Shown: one piece after another, positions 1-5,331 of the stretch
Layout: every line of letters begins with the position of its first letter
Position numbering within the stretch: position 1 is the stretch's first letter
DNA from: Oscillospiraceae bacterium
Lineage (GTDB): Bacteria; Bacillota; Clostridia; Oscillospirales; Acutalibacteraceae
DNA: 5,331 nucleotides
Reading direction: 5' to 3'
Assembly (NCBI GenBank): GCA_019422905.1
Contig: JAHZCM010000046.1
Coordinates: 3,516-8,846, forward strand
Program-made: the position numbers and the translations under genes
Notes under the pieces: generated by a model
Seen by the model: the letters and a program-made list of their open reading frames with translations, nothing else
Database searches by the model: none
Told to the model about the DNA's origin: nothing

Positions 1-969
1 GAGGAACGGACGGTTAATGCCGAGCAGCCTGCCGTGGCGCGCAGCGCGGCGCAGCAGTCGGCGGAGCACATAGCCGCGGCCCTCATTAGAAGGCATGACG
101 CCGTCGCTGATCATAAACGAAGTGCTGCGGATATGGTCCGTGATGACGCGCAGGGAAATATCGCTCTTTTCGCTTGCGCCGTACTCCACGCCCGCAATTT
201 TCGAAATGTGCTTCATGATATTCTGCACCGTATCGACGAGGAAAAGATTGTCCACGCCCTGCATCACACAGGCGAGGCGCTCAAGGCCCATACCGGTATC
301 GATGTTCGGATGATCCAGCGGCGTATAATTGCCGTGGCCATCGTTGTCAAACTGGGTGAATACGAGGTTCCAGACCTCCACAAAACGGTCGCAATCACAG
401 CCGACGCCGCAGGTCGGCTTGCCGCAGCCGTATTTTTCGCCGCGGTCAAAATAGATTTCCGAGCACGGGCCGCACGGGCCGGAGCCATGCTCCCAGAAAT
501 TATCCTCCTTGCCAAGCCGAACCATATGCGACGGATCTACGCCATTCTGTTTTGTCCAGATCTCAAACGCCTCATCGTCGTCCTGATAAATCGAGACGTA
601 AAGCAGTTCCTTCGGCATTTCCAGAACCTCGGTGAAAAATTCCCAAGCCCAAGCCGTCGCCTCACGCTTGAAATAATCGCCGAAAGAGAAATTGCCGAGC
701 ATTTCAAAATACGTGCCGTGACGCGCCGTGATGCCCACACGCTCAATATCCGGCGTGCGGATACACTTCTGGCAGGTCGTCACGCGCTTTCTCGGCGGTG
801 TGACCTCACCCGTAAAATACTTTTTCATCGGCGCCATACCGGAGTTGATTAAAAGAAGGCTGTTGTCGTCCTTCGGAATCAACGGGAAGCTCGGCAGACG
901 AAGATGCCCTTTGGACTCAAAGAAAGAGAGATACTTTTCTCTGAGCTCATTCAAACCTGTCCACTGCAT
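1..969 (-). CDS. alaS: Alanyl-tRNA synthetase, N-terminal part (runs off window)
   Basis: Class II aminoacyl-tRNA synthetase that activates alanine with ATP and charges tRNA-Ala in the cytosol. The 323 visible codons cover the catalytic domain and the start of the tRNA-recognition region. Family hallmarks are NSGMAPMKKYFTG (residues 42-54), the motif 2 region RVTTCQKCIRTPDIERVG followed by ARHGTYFEMLGNFSFGDYFK (62-101), GPCGPCSEIYFD (164-175) and motif 3 DTGMGLERLACVMQG (224-238). A cysteine cluster (C182, C187, C191, C193) sits between the second and third of these, as commonly seen in Clostridia/Bacilli enzymes and possibly metal binding. Full AlaRS is about 870-880 residues, so the editing and C-Ala domains lie beyond base 1. 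The ATG at 969 is chosen because GGTGA (980-976) lies 6 nt upstream and the protein begins MQWTGLNELREKYL, a normal AlaRS start. It follows the M42 peptidase stop by 25 nt with no terminator, so the two genes share the T-box-controlled transcript. Confidence 0.97.
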   Translation of the reverse strand, partial: MQWTGLNELREKYLSFFESKGHLRLPSFPLIPKDDNSLLLINSGMAPMKKYFTGEVTPPRKRVTTCQKCIRTPDIERVGITARHGTYFEMLGNFSFGDYFKREATAWAWEFFTEVLEMPKELLYVSIYQDDDEAFEIWTKQNGVDPSHMVRLGKEDNFWEHGSGPCGPCSEIYFDRGEKYGCGKPTCGVGCDCDRFVEVWNLVFTQFDNDGHGNYTPLDHPNIDTGMGLERLACVMQGVDNLFLVDTVQNIMKHISKIAGVEYGASEKSDISLRVITDHIRSTSFMISDGVMPSNEGRGYVLRRLLRRAARHGRLLGINRPFL

Positions 970-994
970 TGTCTTTCACCATTCCTTTGGAAAT

Positions 995-2014
995 TTACAG
1001 CGTATATGCTGCAAGAAGTTTTAATGTATTATCAACGCCCTCGATATGAGAGCGCTCATAGCCGTGTGAAGCGTAGACGCCTGCCCCGATCAATCCGTGG
1101 CGAACGTCATACCCGGCGCGCAGCGCCGCCTCAGCGTCGGAACCGTAATGTGGATAAATGTCGACGGCATAGCGCACGCCCGCATCCTTTGCCGTCTGAA
1201 TGAGCGCCGTCGTGACGGTATAGTCATACGGGCCGCCGGAATCCTTCGCGCAGATGGAAACCTCGCGCTCGGTGCAGGTCAGCCCCTCGCCGACGCAGCC
1301 CATGTCCACACTGATGAGCTCCGTGACATCCTCCGGCACGGAAGCGGAAGCGCCGTGCCCGACCTCCTCGTAAACCGTAAAGTGCAGGTACACCTTGCGC
1401 TTCGGCACACGGTTTTCGTCGCGCAGCAGCTTTGCATAAGCCAAGAGCATTGCGGCACTCAGTTTATCGTCCAGGAAACGGCTTTTGATGTATCCGCTCT
1501 CCGTGATCACCACTCTGGGATCGAAGCAGACAAAATCTCCGGCTTCTATGCCCAGAGCACGGGTTTCCGCCGCAGAGCCGACCGGCTCGTCGATCACAAC
1601 CTCCGTTTCGTCGAACGTGCGCTTTTTATCGCCGTAACCGCCGTTTACATGCACGGAAGCGTTGCACAACTGAAGTGTACCCGTATATGTACCGGCAAAC
1701 CGCGTGTAGATGCGGCAGTTCTCCGTTTCGCAGTTTTCCGCGCGCAGCCCGCCGATCGGCGAAATCGCCAGCCGTCCATTCGGCTTTACTGCCGATACGA
1801 TGCCGCCGAGCGTGTCCACATGCGCCATCAGCAGCAGACCGTCGCCTTCGCCGCCAAGGCAGCAGAGCACGCCGCCCTTGCGCGTTTTTTGCGGCGCGTA
1901 ACCGAGCGCCTTCAGCGCCTCCATCAAGTAATCCGCCGCCTTGTCGGTAAAGCCGGAAGGCGAATCGATCGCCAGAAGCCTTTTCAGCTCGGAAAGGCAA
2001 TACTCCATATCCAT
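995..2014 (-). CDS. M42-family metallo-aminopeptidase (glutamyl aminopeptidase/endoglucanase-like)
   Basis: Predicted cytosolic, dinuclear-metal aminopeptidase of 339 residues, the usual M42 length, expected to trim N-terminal residues from short peptides. Candidate metal and catalytic residues are in family order: H65 and D67 in MAHVDTLGG, bridging D182 or D183 in RFLDDKLSAA, the E216-E217 pair in YEEVGHGAS, D237 in SVDMGCVGEG, and a C-terminal His in ASHGYERSH (H323 more likely than H317). The YGSDAEAAL segment (290-298) matches the conserved G[TS]DA region. There is no signal peptide or membrane segment. The ATG at 2014 is preceded by AGGAGGT (2028-2022) at 7-nt spacing; another ATG at 2021 abuts that site and is too close. 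The gene begins just after the T-box terminator U-tract and is the first gene it controls; alaS follows 25 nt after its stop. Substrate preference cannot be read from sequence; families M20 and M18 are less likely given the motif layout. Confidence 0.93.
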   Translation of the reverse strand: MDMEYCLSELKRLLAIDSPSGFTDKAADYLMEALKALGYAPQKTRKGGVLCCLGGEGDGLLLMAHVDTLGGIVSAVKPNGRLAISPIGGLRAENCETENCRIYTRFAGTYTGTLQLCNASVHVNGGYGDKKRTFDETEVVIDEPVGSAAETRALGIEAGDFVCFDPRVVITESGYIKSRFLDDKLSAAMLLAYAKLLRDENRVPKRKVYLHFTVYEEVGHGASASVPEDVTELISVDMGCVGEGLTCTEREVSICAKDSGGPYDYTVTTALIQTAKDAGVRYAVDIYPHYGSDAEAALRAGYDVRHGLIGAGVYASHGYERSHIEGVDNTLKLLAAYTL

Positions 2015-2021
2015 ACCGCAT

Positions 2022-2028
2022 ACCTCCT
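2022..2028 (-). promoter_or_regulatory. Ribosome binding site of the M42 peptidase
   Basis: AGGAGGT lies 7 nt before the ATG at 2014. It decides between three closely spaced ATGs (2021, 2014, 2008): 2021 directly abuts the site and 2008 is 13 nt away. It comes about 10 nt after the terminator U-tract, so translation can only start on read-through transcripts. Confidence 0.85.
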
Positions 2029-2037
2029 GCTTTTTTC

Positions 2038-2080
2038 AAAAAAATAAAGAGCTCTCATCCAAACATGGGACGAAAAGCTC
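2038..2080 (-). terminator. T-box intrinsic terminator
   Basis: The arms GAGCTTTTCGTCC (2080-2068) and GGATGAGAGCTC (2060-2049) pair over about 12 bp with one bulged U and a 7-nt loop, followed by a U-rich run TTTATTTTTTT (2048-2038). The TCCCA of the 5' arm and loop (2070-2066) can instead pair with TGGG (2094-2091) to form the competing antiterminator. This is the standard T-box switch: uncharged tRNA favours the antiterminator and expression of the downstream genes. Confidence 0.92.
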
Positions 2081-2265
2081 CGTGGTACCACCCAAATTAT
2101 ATGCGCTGCTGCGCGCATATCCCTTTGATCTCCTTAACGCGGAAGACGGCGCGGCTCTTCGCCGCACAGCGCACCGATAGAGCCGGCTCACGTGCGCCGC
2201 CTACCGGGGATCTTTCAGCCGAGGATCCCTTCTCTGTCCGGGGTGTTCGCACGCATCTGCTCTGC
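2038..2265 (-). ncRNA. T-box riboswitch leader of the M42 peptidase-alaS operon, probably tRNA-Ala sensing
   Basis: This cis-acting leader binds a tRNA and tests its charging state. Seen directly: the T-box core GGGTGGTACCACGG (2093-2080); the stem I distal part with an AGAGA bulge (about 2235-2231) and hairpin GGGATC/GATCCC (2229-2224 with 2213-2208) capped by a CGGCTGAAA-type loop; the lower stem I helix GTGCG/CGCAC (2252-2248 with 2196-2192); a second helix CGGCTCT/AGAGCCG (2185-2179 with 2158-2152); a perfect stem III ATATGCGC/GCGCATAT (2120-2113 with 2106-2099); and then the antiterminator/terminator switch. The UGGU bulge (2090-2087) complements an ACCA tRNA end, so the discriminator base should be A. 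The specifier lies on the 3' side of stem I between about 2203 and 2197, where GCG (Ala, 2200-2198) and GGC (Gly, 2201-2199) overlap. Downstream alaS and the A73 requirement favour alanine. The 5' end is approximate. The leader fills the whole gap between the MazG-like gene and the M42 gene. Confidence 0.93.
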
Positions 2266-2267
2266 GC

Positions 2268-2296
2268 ATAAAATATACAAATACGGGGCTTTACCA
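2268..2296 (-). promoter_or_regulatory. Possible weak promoter for the T-box operon
   Basis: An AT-rich island directly follows the MazG-like stop codon and precedes stem I. TGGTAA (2296-2291) and TTTTAT (2273-2268) are 17 nt apart, matching the consensus at only 3/6 and 4/6 positions; TATATT (2277-2272) is an alternative -10. A start near 2261 would place the 5' end at the foot of stem I. Transcription may instead come entirely from the strong promoter upstream of the MazG-like gene. Confidence 0.25.
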
Positions 2297-2617
2297 GCGC
2301 TCCATATTTCTTTTGTGTTTTTCCAGATAAACCTCTTCCAGCTCTTCCGGGGTAATGGAATAACAAAGCATTACATCGTTGAAGTACATCAGAATGTCGC
2401 ACATTTCCTCAATAAAATGCCGCCGGATTTCCGGATTCTCCAAGATCGGCGCATCGCCCTGTTTTTTGATGATGTCGGCGACTTCGCCCGCCTCAATCAT
2501 CATCCAAAGCAATTGGTCACGGCCCTTGCGCGGCGATAAACCGCCCCAGCTATCCTTATACTTCTCCTGAAGCTGCCTTTGGATTTTCTGCATTTCGTCC
2601 AATCCAAAATGCGCCAT
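2291..2617 (-). CDS. MazG-like nucleotide pyrophosphohydrolase (all-alpha NTP-PPase)
   Basis: Small all-alpha protein (108 residues) of the MazG/dUTPase-like superfamily, which hydrolyses nucleoside triphosphates to monophosphates plus pyrophosphate, typically to clear damaged or excess nucleotides. The family metal-binding pattern is visible: E42 and E45 in IEAGEVADI, then E70, E71 and D74 in FIEEMCDILMYFNDVMLCY. The remainder (EMQKIQRQLQEKYKDSWGGLSPRKGRDQLLWMM near the N-terminus, EELEEVYLEKHKRNMERW at the end) looks like a conserved Clostridia form. Substrate is unknown. The frame is open upstream to an ATG at 2671, but a consensus promoter with -10 at 2648-2643 means any start upstream of about 2635 would not be on its transcript. 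I choose ATG 2617, which has GGGGA (2630-2626) 8 nt upstream; ATG 2626 is the alternative. The T-box leader follows its stop codon. Confidence 0.88.
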   Translation of the reverse strand: MAHFGLDEMQKIQRQLQEKYKDSWGGLSPRKGRDQLLWMMIEAGEVADIIKKQGDAPILENPEIRRHFIEEMCDILMYFNDVMLCYSITPEELEEVYLEKHKRNMERW

Positions 2618-2642
2618 ACGCACCATCCCCAATTCACGATTC

Positions 2643-2671
2643 ATTATAATGCTTTTTCCCGCGCTTGTCAA
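2643..2671 (-). promoter_or_regulatory. Consensus sigma-A (sigma70-type) promoter for the MazG-like gene
   Basis: TTGACA (2671-2666) and TATAAT (2648-2643) both match the consensus perfectly with the optimal 17-nt spacer (2665-2649). The predicted transcription start is near 2636-2634, giving a leader of only about 18-20 nt before ATG 2617. The -35 box contains the TGA stop codon of the preceding PBP gene (2670-2668). The promoter could also feed the T-box, M42 and alaS unit, as no terminator precedes the T-box. Confidence 0.85.
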
Positions 2672-4266
2672 ATAAAATCGACAAGCGCTTCGCCGATTTT
2701 CCGAAAAGCCTCCGCCGTATGACTTTCCCCTGCGCTTTCCTCCAAAATAACGATGGTGAAGACGGGCGTTTCATGTTCATCGCAGATATACCCCGCATAC
2801 CAGTAGTTCAGGATTTCCTCTCCGTTTTCATCATAAACGCCGGTTTGTGCCGTACCGGTTTTGATGCCGGATATGCAGTTTTGCGGCGCACCCTCCTGTG
2901 CCGTTCCATACCGCGCAGTGCTTTCCATATAGGCGCGCAACCGGTTTGCCGTTGTCGCCTCCATAACCTTGTAGCCCTCATGCGGCTCCGTTTCATCGAT
3001 CTCAAGATTGGTATCCGCAAAGCCGTAAACAAGCCGCGGCACCGTATAGGTGCCGCCTGCCGCGATAGCGTTGACCGCTGCCGCGAGCTGCAGCGGAGAA
3101 ACCGTCGTTTCTCCCTGTCCAAAAGAGAAATTTGCCCTTGCCCGCGCGTTTTCCAACGTAGTTGCCGTCGGAAGGCTTCCGGCCTCTGAAGTCAATCCTT
3201 CCGCAAGCTCTATGGGGCTGGCAAAGCCCAGCGAGCGCACCATGCGGAGAACCGCCTCCGGTTCGATTTGATTCAGCAGATTCACGAAATATCCGTTGCA
3301 GGATTTGCGCAGCGCAGTATGCATATTGACCTCTCCGTGCGCCTTTCTGTCGTAGCATGCAAACTCCATGCCGTCCACCTCGATGCTGCCCTCGCAGGTA
3401 TAGGTTTCCCGATAGTCCACCCCCTCTTCCAGTGCAGCCGCAGCCACAAACAGTTTAAACACCGAGCCGGGCGCATAGGCGCTCAGAGCCCGGTTGATAA
3501 AAGGCGCGTCGGGATTTTCCATACAAGCGTCGAGATGATTGGGGTCAATCGCCGGAAAGCTCGCTGATGCCAGAATATCTCCGGTTTTGCAGTCCAGAAT
3601 TACCGCCGCGCCCTTTTGAATCGATGCACAGGCCTCTTCCAAGGCCACCTGAATTTCACGGTCCAGCGTCAACACAACGCCGCCGTCCGCAATTTGGTAC
3701 GTATCGTCCACCAGCATCTCCGCGCCTGACATTGCATTGCCAAGCGCATCGATCGTAAAGGTCACCGTAATCGCTCCGTTGCCGGCGGACAAAAGAGAAT
3801 CAAAGCTTTTCTCGATCCCATCCGCTCCGGTAACGCCGTTTTCAAGATAACCGATAAGGTTCGCCGCGGGCTGCGTGTCCGTATAGCGGTCAAACACACG
3901 GAAGGTCTGCACGCCTTCCGCGTTGACCGGTGTCGTTACTTCCATTAAAAAGGGCTTTCCGCTTTCGAGTGCCGTGCGCAGCTCTTCGCGCTTACTGCTG
4001 TCCGTAGCGGCATTCAACCGTGAAACAGATTCCACATTCGGCACAACGGCGGCAACATATTTCTCCGCAGCATTTGTCAGCCGCTTGCCGTTTCGGTCGT
4101 AGATTGTACCGCGGGCATCGGCGACAGTCAGCGTATAGGCGCTCTGCTGCCCGACAACCTCCGTATATGTGCTTCCGCCCAGCGCCGCCGAAGCAGTGCC
4201 GAGGATCGCGATAACCACAAAAAGCATAATAAAAGCGTACGCGGTGATAATCCGGCGCATAGACAT
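2668..4266 (-). CDS. Short class B penicillin-binding protein (peptidoglycan D,D-transpeptidase)
   Basis: Membrane-anchored cell-wall enzyme of 532 residues that cross-links peptidoglycan stem peptides outside the membrane. An N-terminal membrane anchor lies at about residues 6-28 (IITAYAFIMLFVVIAILG). The class B dimerisation/pedestal region follows with the signature ARGTIYDRNGKRLTN (51-65). The transpeptidase domain carries S268-V-F-K271 (SxxK, nucleophilic serine), S322-C-N324 (SxN) and K469-T-G471 (KTG), plus SFGQGETTVSPLQLA (381-395), common in FtsI/PBP2-type enzymes. There is no transglycosylase domain and no PASTA repeat, so it is shorter than typical Firmicutes PbpA or SpoVD (about 650-720 residues) and closer to actinobacterial PbpA or Bacillus PbpI in size. 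Start ATG 4266 is chosen because GGAGGTG (4279-4273) is well spaced; an in-frame ATG at 4281 overlaps that site and has none of its own. Cell elongation, division or sporulation role cannot be told from sequence. Confidence 0.93.
   Translation of the reverse strand: MSMRRIITAYAFIMLFVVIAILGTASAALGGSTYTEVVGQQSAYTLTVADARGTIYDRNGKRLTNAAEKYVAAVVPNVESVSRLNAATDSSKREELRTALESGKPFLMEVTTPVNAEGVQTFRVFDRYTDTQPAANLIGYLENGVTGADGIEKSFDSLLSAGNGAITVTFTIDALGNAMSGAEMLVDDTYQIADGGVVLTLDREIQVALEEACASIQKGAAVILDCKTGDILASASFPAIDPNHLDACMENPDAPFINRALSAYAPGSVFKLFVAAAALEEGVDYRETYTCEGSIEVDGMEFACYDRKAHGEVNMHTALRKSCNGYFVNLLNQIEPEAVLRMVRSLGFASPIELAEGLTSEAGSLPTATTLENARARANFSFGQGETTVSPLQLAAAVNAIAAGGTYTVPRLVYGFADTNLEIDETEPHEGYKVMEATTANRLRAYMESTARYGTAQEGAPQNCISGIKTGTAQTGVYDENGEEILNYWYAGYICDEHETPVFTIVILEESAGESHTAEAFRKIGEALVDFI
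2674..2700 (-). terminator. Imperfect palindrome at the end of the PBP gene, possible weak terminator
   Basis: The arms AAAATCG (2700-2694) and CGATTTT (2680-2674) are perfectly complementary, and between them lies the self-complementary AAGCGCTT (2690-2683). A hairpin is possible within the last PBP codons, followed by ATTTGACA. The U-tract is short and partly inside the stem, so termination would be inefficient; the fold may be incidental to coding sequence. Confidence 0.3.
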
Positions 4267-4270
4267 ATAA

Positions 4271-4310
4271 AACACCTCCATGCCCAGTATTACCCATGCA
4301 CGGAGGTGTT
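4271..4310 (-). promoter_or_regulatory. Hairpin sequestering the PBP ribosome binding site
   Basis: In the minus-sense transcript, AACACCTCCGTGC (4310-4298) pairs with GCATGGAGGTGTT (4283-4271) to give 13 consecutive pairs, 12 Watson-Crick and one G-U (4301 with 4280), around a 14-nt loop. The 3' arm holds the complete Shine-Dalgarno GGAGGTG (4279-4273) of the PBP, and the 5' arm is a near-perfect anti-Shine-Dalgarno. On the plus strand the G-U becomes a C-A mismatch, which fits selection on this mRNA. The arm begins 2 nt after the U32 stop codon, so ribosomes finishing that gene could open it. The tail (TTTTAT) is too short for a confident terminator. Confidence 0.7.
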
Positions 4311-4312
4311 AT

Positions 4313-5331
4313 TCATCCTCTTTGGACGCGCAGGAAAGCGCCCTTTTTGATTTTCTTATCCGTTTTGAGATAAACCGTCATGGTCGCGTGCGGCGCGACC
4401 TCGATCGGCGTCATATTTTCATCATATATCTCGCTCAGCTCCATCATATAGGGTTCCGAGCCCGGTTCCAGCACACTGACGGTCTCTCCGCGAAAGAAGC
4501 GGTTGCGCTGTGCCAACCGCACGAGGCCGTTCTCTTCGCCCTCGCAGATCGCGGCTATATCCCACTTGCGGATATACCCACCGTTTTCCGGTGTCTGCCC
4601 CGGCTCTTCCCCACCGTAAAATCCCGTGCTGTACACGCGGTGGCTGATTTTTTCCGTCTCATCCACAGTCCATTTTGGAAGCGGCTCATCCGCCAAAACG
4701 GCGTCTATGGCATGGCGGTAAGCGTTTGTGATACAGGCGACATAATAAGCGGATTTCGCCCGGCCCTCGATCTTAAAGCTTGAAATCCCGCAGTGAATCA
4801 GCTCCGGAATATGCTCGATCATGCACATGTCCTTTGCATTCAGAATAAACGTCGATTTTTGATCCTGCTGAATCACGAACGGCTGCTCTGGGCGTGTCCG
4901 CTCGATCAGATAATAATCCCAGCGGCAGGGCTGCGCACAGTCTCCGTGATTGGCGTCCCGCCCGGTGAGGTAATTGGAGAGCAGACAGCGCCCCGAAAAC
5001 GAAACGCACATCGCGCCGTGGACAAAGGCCTCGATCTCCAAGCCTTTCGGCGACTTCGCACGAATTTCGGCAATTTCCTCAAAGGACAGCTCCCGCGCCA
5101 GCACAACGCGTTCGGCGCCCATATTGTAAAACGCGTTGGCTGTTTCATAGTTGACCACGCCGGCCTGCGTCGAGATGTGGACAGCGACTTGCGGCGCATA
5201 CTTTTTTGCCATGGCCAACACGCCGAGGTCCGTCACAATAAGAGCGTCCACCCCGATCTCCTGACAATAGCTTAAAAACTGCGGCAGCGCCACCAGCTCG
5301 TGGTTGTGCGGCAGAATATTGCAGGTGACAT
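4313..5331 (-). CDS. U32-family protein, TrhP-type tRNA hydroxylation enzyme/putative protease (N-terminus missing)
   Basis: The last 338 codons of a U32-family protein are visible and the frame is open to the window edge, so about 70 N-terminal residues of a roughly 410-residue protein are missing. The family signature runs from E to S at 5032-4976 (EAFVHGAMC, then GRCLLS). Four cysteines, at codons 5008, 4987, 4939 and 4927, form the conserved set that binds an Fe-S cluster in characterised relatives. SFKIEGRAKSAYYVACITNAYRHA (about 4783-4712) is a second conserved block, and the C-terminal part looks like the beta-rich U32 C-domain. Members long annotated as collagenase-like peptidases include TrhP (Bacillus YrrN/YrrO, E. 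coli YegQ), which takes part in prephenate-dependent 5-hydroxylation of uridine 34 in tRNAs; length and motifs fit the YrrO type, but RlhA-like or other paralogues are not excluded. The PBP starts 46 nt downstream, probably in the same transcript. Confidence 0.9.
   Translation of the reverse strand, partial: VTCNILPHNHELVALPQFLSYCQEIGVDALIVTDLGVLAMAKKYAPQVAVHISTQAGVVNYETANAFYNMGAERVVLARELSFEEIAEIRAKSPKGLEIEAFVHGAMCVSFSGRCLLSNYLTGRDANHGDCAQPCRWDYYLIERTRPEQPFVIQQDQKSTFILNAKDMCMIEHIPELIHCGISSFKIEGRAKSAYYVACITNAYRHAIDAVLADEPLPKWTVDETEKISHRVYSTGFYGGEEPGQTPENGGYIRKWDIAAICEGEENGLVRLAQRNRFFRGETVSVLEPGSEPYMMELSEIYDENMTPIEVAPHATMTVYLKTDKKIKKGAFLRVQRG

Noticed and set aside
34..852. Plus-strand open frame of about 272 codons opposite alaS
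   Set aside because: The minus strand clearly encodes AlaRS motifs throughout; the antisense frame is a codon-bias shadow.
1097..2047. Plus-strand open frame of about 316 codons opposite the M42 gene
   Set aside because: It is the antisense of a well-supported M42 coding region, its translation is low-complexity and Arg/Ala/His-rich, and it has no recognisable domain or convincing ribosome binding site.
2031..2048. U-run followed by an A-run (T7, G, A6) between terminator and M42 ribosome binding site, considered as an extra hairpin
   Set aside because: The runs are nearly adjacent, so any loop would be very small and the A-U stem weak; the U-run is explained by the terminator.
2199..2201. 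GGC as a glycine specifier in the T-box
   Set aside because: The UGGU antiterminator bulge demands discriminator A, not the U73 of bacterial tRNA-Gly, and the regulated synthetase is AlaRS; kept only as an alternative register.
2097..2402. Minus-strand open frame of about 101 codons running through the T-box leader and the end of the MazG-like gene
   Set aside because: It overlaps a conserved protein in another frame and a structured RNA, with no recognisable protein features; not a credible leader peptide.
4264..4281. Upstream ATG at 4281 as the PBP start
   Set aside because: It overlaps the GGAGGTG that is ideally spaced for ATG 4266 and has no ribosome binding site of its own.
4280..5275. 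Plus-strand open frames opposite the U32 gene (4280-4783 and 4793-5275)
   Set aside because: Both are antisense to a conserved U32 protein and show no domain of their own.

Overview
The window is a densely packed stretch of a low-to-mid GC Gram-positive chromosome. All five genes lie on the minus strand and read from the high-coordinate end towards base 1. The T-box leader, the strong AGGAGGT-type ribosome binding sites, the Cys-rich alanyl-tRNA synthetase and the style of the MazG-like protein suggest a Clostridia member, plausibly an Oscillospiraceae/Ruminococcaceae relative with moderately high GC. The family assignment is inference. I see no mobile element, tRNA, rRNA, CRISPR array or prophage signature.

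In transcription order: (1) a U32-family protein (4313-5331, N-terminus beyond the window), probably a TrhP-type tRNA hydroxylation enzyme; (2) a 46-nt gap almost filled by a 13-bp hairpin that buries the next Shine-Dalgarno; (3) a short class B penicillin-binding protein (2668-4266) with all transpeptidase motifs; (4) a near-perfect sigma-A promoter (TTGACA, 17 nt, TATAAT) whose -35 box contains the PBP stop codon; (5) a 108-aa MazG-like nucleotide pyrophosphohydrolase (2291-2617); (6) a roughly 230-nt T-box riboswitch with antiterminator and terminator (about 2038-2265); (7) an M42-family metallo-aminopeptidase (995-2014); and (8) the 5' 323 codons of alaS (1-969), whose 3' end is off the window.

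The clearest regulatory story is the T-box unit. Uncharged tRNA, most likely tRNA-Ala, would permit read-through into the M42 aminopeptidase and then alaS, so alanine limitation would raise both the charging enzyme and a peptidase that could release amino acids from peptides. The UGGU bulge fits a tRNA with discriminator A73 (as in tRNA-Ala) and argues against tRNA-Gly. The second noteworthy point is the hairpin that masks the PBP ribosome binding site. The genes themselves are familiar housekeeping families; I did not find an evidently new multi-gene system.
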